Source: an uncultured Clostridia bacterium (GTDB lineage: Bacteria > Bacillota > Clostridia > TANB77 > CAG-508). From it: DNA of 15,673 nucleotides. Where the stretch lies: NCBI GenBank assembly GCA_944388635.1, contig CALXJN010000039.1, forward strand, positions 1 to 15,673, in the 5' to 3' direction. A model generated the notes under the pieces. The model was not told the DNA's origin. It was given only the letters and a program-made list of their open reading frames with translations, and made no database searches. Both the position numbers and the translations under genes were made by a program. Of this stretch, positions 14,070 through 15,673 are shown piece after piece; position 1 is the first letter of the stretch; every line of letters begins with the position of its first letter.

Positions 14070-15066
14070 ATGAAAGACATTATAACTTTGGGAATTGAAA
14101 CAAGTTGTGATGAGACCTCTGCCTCAGTTGTAAAAAATGGGCGAGAGGTTCTTTCTAATGTCATAAACACACAAATTCCTATTCATGAAAAGTTTGGTGG
14201 AGTAGTTCCAGAAATTGCATCAAGAAAGCACATTGAGATGATTTCTCTTGTAGTAAAAGAAGCATTAGAAAAAGCAAATGTTACATTCGACGATATAGAT
14301 GTGATTTGCCCAACTTACGGACCGGGGCTAGTTGGAGCTTTGCTTGTTGGAACAAGTTATGCTAAAGCTTTAAGCTATGCACTAAACAAACCATTAGTTG
14401 GAGTAAATCATATAGAGGGGCATATTGCAGCAAATTATATAACCTTTAAAGAATTGGAGCCTGAATTTTTATGTTTAATAATTTCAGGAGGACATACACA
14501 CTTAGTTAAAATCGAAGATTATACAAAATTTAAAATACTTGGTAGAACCAAAGATGATGCAATAGGAGAAGCTTTTGATAAGGTTGCAAGAGTAATGAAC
14601 TTACCTTATCCGGGAGGACCAAAAGTTGATGCTTTAGCAAAAATGGGAATACCAAATATTGAACTTCCTGAAACTCACATGGAAGGACTTGACTTTAGCT
14701 TTAGTGGTATAAAAACAGCAGTATTAAATATAAACCACAATAAAAAAGACATAAAAAAAGAAGATTTGTGTGCAAGTTTTGAACATACAGTAACAGATAT
14801 GCTTATACAAAATACAAAAAAAGCATTAGCAGAAACAGGTTTAAAGAAAGTAGCTCTTGCACGGTGGAGTTTCTGCCAATTCATATATAAGAAAAAAATT
14901 TTTAGAACTTGAAAAAGAGCTAAGTATAAAGGTATATTTCCCAGATTTAAAATTATGCACAGATAATGCAGCAATGATAGCTTGCGCTGGATATTATAGA
15001 TACTTAAATGGAGATATTTCAGATTTAACATTAAATGCCATTCCAAATTTAAAGATAGGAGGATAA
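14070..15066 (+). CDS. tsaD: tRNA t6A37 threonylcarbamoyltransferase TsaD, one CGG +1 shift
   Basis: TsaD, with TsaB and TsaE, transfers the threonylcarbamoyl group to A37 of ANN-decoding tRNAs. The ASKHA-fold protein starts 'LGIETSCDETS', has the metal motif HIEGH (114-118) and 'SGGHTHLV'. The frame breaks at CGG 14862-14864. Reading CGGT as Gly265 gives 'VALA-G-GVSANSYIRKKF', the invariant GGV-x-AN phosphate loop, and continues to 'CTDNAAMIA' and the stop, for a total of 331 aa (normal). ATG 14070 has AAAGGA 7 nt upstream. Unshifted translation ends 16 codons later and would lose the conserved C-terminal Asp. It overlaps no neighbour; the phosphoesterase gene starts 6 nt after the stop. t6A affects frame maintenance, so this is another candidate for feedback. 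Confidence 0.93.
14862..14865 (+). other. CGGT recoding site 10 (tsaD Gly265)
   Basis: GCA CGG TGG runs 16 codons to a stop in the unshifted frame. CGGT read as glycine restores ALAGGVSAN, an invariant nucleotide-binding loop. Confidence 0.92.
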
Positions 15067-15072
15067 AACTTT

Positions 15073-15673
15073 ATGTCAATTTATGCAATAGCTGATTTAC
15101 ATTTATCCTTTTCATCTCCAAAACCAATGGATATATTTGGAGATAATTGGAGAAATCATGAGCAAAAAATCAAAGATGACTGGATAAAAAAAGTAACAAA
15201 TAAAGACTTAGTTTTACTTCCAGGAGATTTTTCATGGGCTATTGATTTAGAAGAAACTTATAAAGATTTTGAATACTTAAATAGTTTATCAGGTAAAAAA
15301 ATAATGCTTAAAGGAAATCATGACTATTGGTGGAATAGCTTAAAAAAGCTTAATGAGTACTTGGAGAAAAATGATTTTAAAGATATTTCCTTTTTATATA
15401 ATAATTCTTATGAATTTGAGGAAAACATAATTGTAGGAACAAGAGGCTGGGTTTTAAATTCAAACGAAGAAGAAGCTAAAAAAATTTTAAATAGAGAACT
15501 TTTAAGATTAGAATTATCAATAACTGACGGAATTAAAAAGTATGGAGAAGATAAGAACATAATAGTTTGTATGCATTACCCACCAACAAATAAAAATCTC
15601 TTAGAAAAATCTGAATTCATAAAAATAATGCAAAAATATAATGTAAAAAAATGTATATATGGACATCTCCACG
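15073..15673 (+). CDS. Calcineurin-like metallophosphoesterase (partial, runs off the window)
   Basis: A phosphohydrolase of the calcineurin-like superfamily; substrate unknown. The visible 200 residues contain the metal-binding blocks in order: Asp8-x-His10 in 'IADLHL', 'LLPGDFSWA' with Asp52, 'GNHDYWW' (81-87), 'VCMHYPP', and 'GHLH' at the very end. The 'KPMDIFGDNWRNHEQKI' segment suggests the bacterial 'predicted phosphohydrolase' group (COG1768-like), from memory and not confirmed. The AGGAGG before ATG 15073 lies inside the last codons of tsaD, implying one operon. The 3' end lies outside the window. No in-frame CGG in the visible part. Confidence 0.9.
   Translation, partial: MSIYAIADLHLSFSSPKPMDIFGDNWRNHEQKIKDDWIKKVTNKDLVLLPGDFSWAIDLEETYKDFEYLNSLSGKKIMLKGNHDYWWNSLKKLNEYLEKNDFKDISFLYNNSYEFEENIIVGTRGWVLNSNEEEAKKILNRELLRLELSITDGIKKYGEDKNIIVCMHYPPTNKNLLEKSEFIKIMQKYNVKKCIYGHLH

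Noticed and set aside
4000..14865. Sequencing or assembly indels as the cause of the ten frame breaks
   Set aside because: Errors would fall in any codon phase, in non-coding DNA and at homopolymers. All ten are a C before an in-frame GGN codon, on both strands, and the window's many long A/T runs show no frame breaks. A motif-specific base-calling artefact cannot be fully excluded without reads.

Overview
AT-rich chromosomal DNA from a Gram-positive, probably endospore-forming Bacillota (Clostridia-like). The basis is the very low GC, strong AAGGAG/GGAGG ribosome binding sites, consensus sigma-A promoters, the long clostridial-type GluRS, a DUF421-DUF4363 pair, and homologues of the sporulation membrane proteins YtaF and YlbJ. 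No tRNA, rRNA, CRISPR array, phage or insertion sequence was seen.

Layout. 1-260: perfect sigma-A promoter and a structured leader for RNase J (rnjA), followed by gltX, truA and a small Cys-tailed membrane protein, all on +. 4963-6609 (-): ytaF then ylbJ. 6713-9343 (+): a P2-type Ca2+-like ATPase with its terminator. 9344-9577: a 13-bp inverted repeat and the rpsT terminator. 9578-10357 (-): rpsT, and a four-helix 'phage holin family' (YvlD-like) membrane protein with its own promoter and terminator. 10502-11589 (+): DUF421 and DUF4363 proteins, then a terminator and immediately a promoter for lysS. 11692-13922 (+): lysS and an M50 site-2 protease. 13921-14034: a three-way-junction inverted-repeat element. 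14070-15673 (+): tsaD and a metallophosphoesterase cut by the window edge.

The outstanding feature is a recoding signal. Six genes (truA, ylbJ, ytaF, the P-type ATPase, the DUF421 gene, tsaD) look frameshifted, at ten places in all. Every break is the same: one extra C directly before a glycine codon, so the ribosome meets an in-frame CGG whose last two bases plus the next base are GGN. Reading CGGN as one residue restores the full protein each time. The glycine falls in family motifs wherever I recognise one (ATPase GDGVNDAP and GTDVAK, TsaD AGGVSAN, TruA GNGFLYNMVR and HALGQV). I searched the window by eye on both strands and found no in-frame CGG in any gene other than these ten. CGT and CGA are used as ordinary arginine codons. 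The simplest reading is that CGG is not a normal Arg codon here and that CGGN is read as a four-base glycine codon, or by +1 frameshifting with CGG in the A site. The codon before it varies (CTC, AAT, CTT, ATG, GCT, GAC, GTA, GCA), which argues against classical P-site slippage. The strict codon phase argues against random sequencing error. Highly expressed genes (rpsT, lysS, gltX, rnjA) lack such sites. Two tRNA anticodon-loop modification enzymes, TruA (three sites) and TsaD (one), carry them, which suggests possible feedback.
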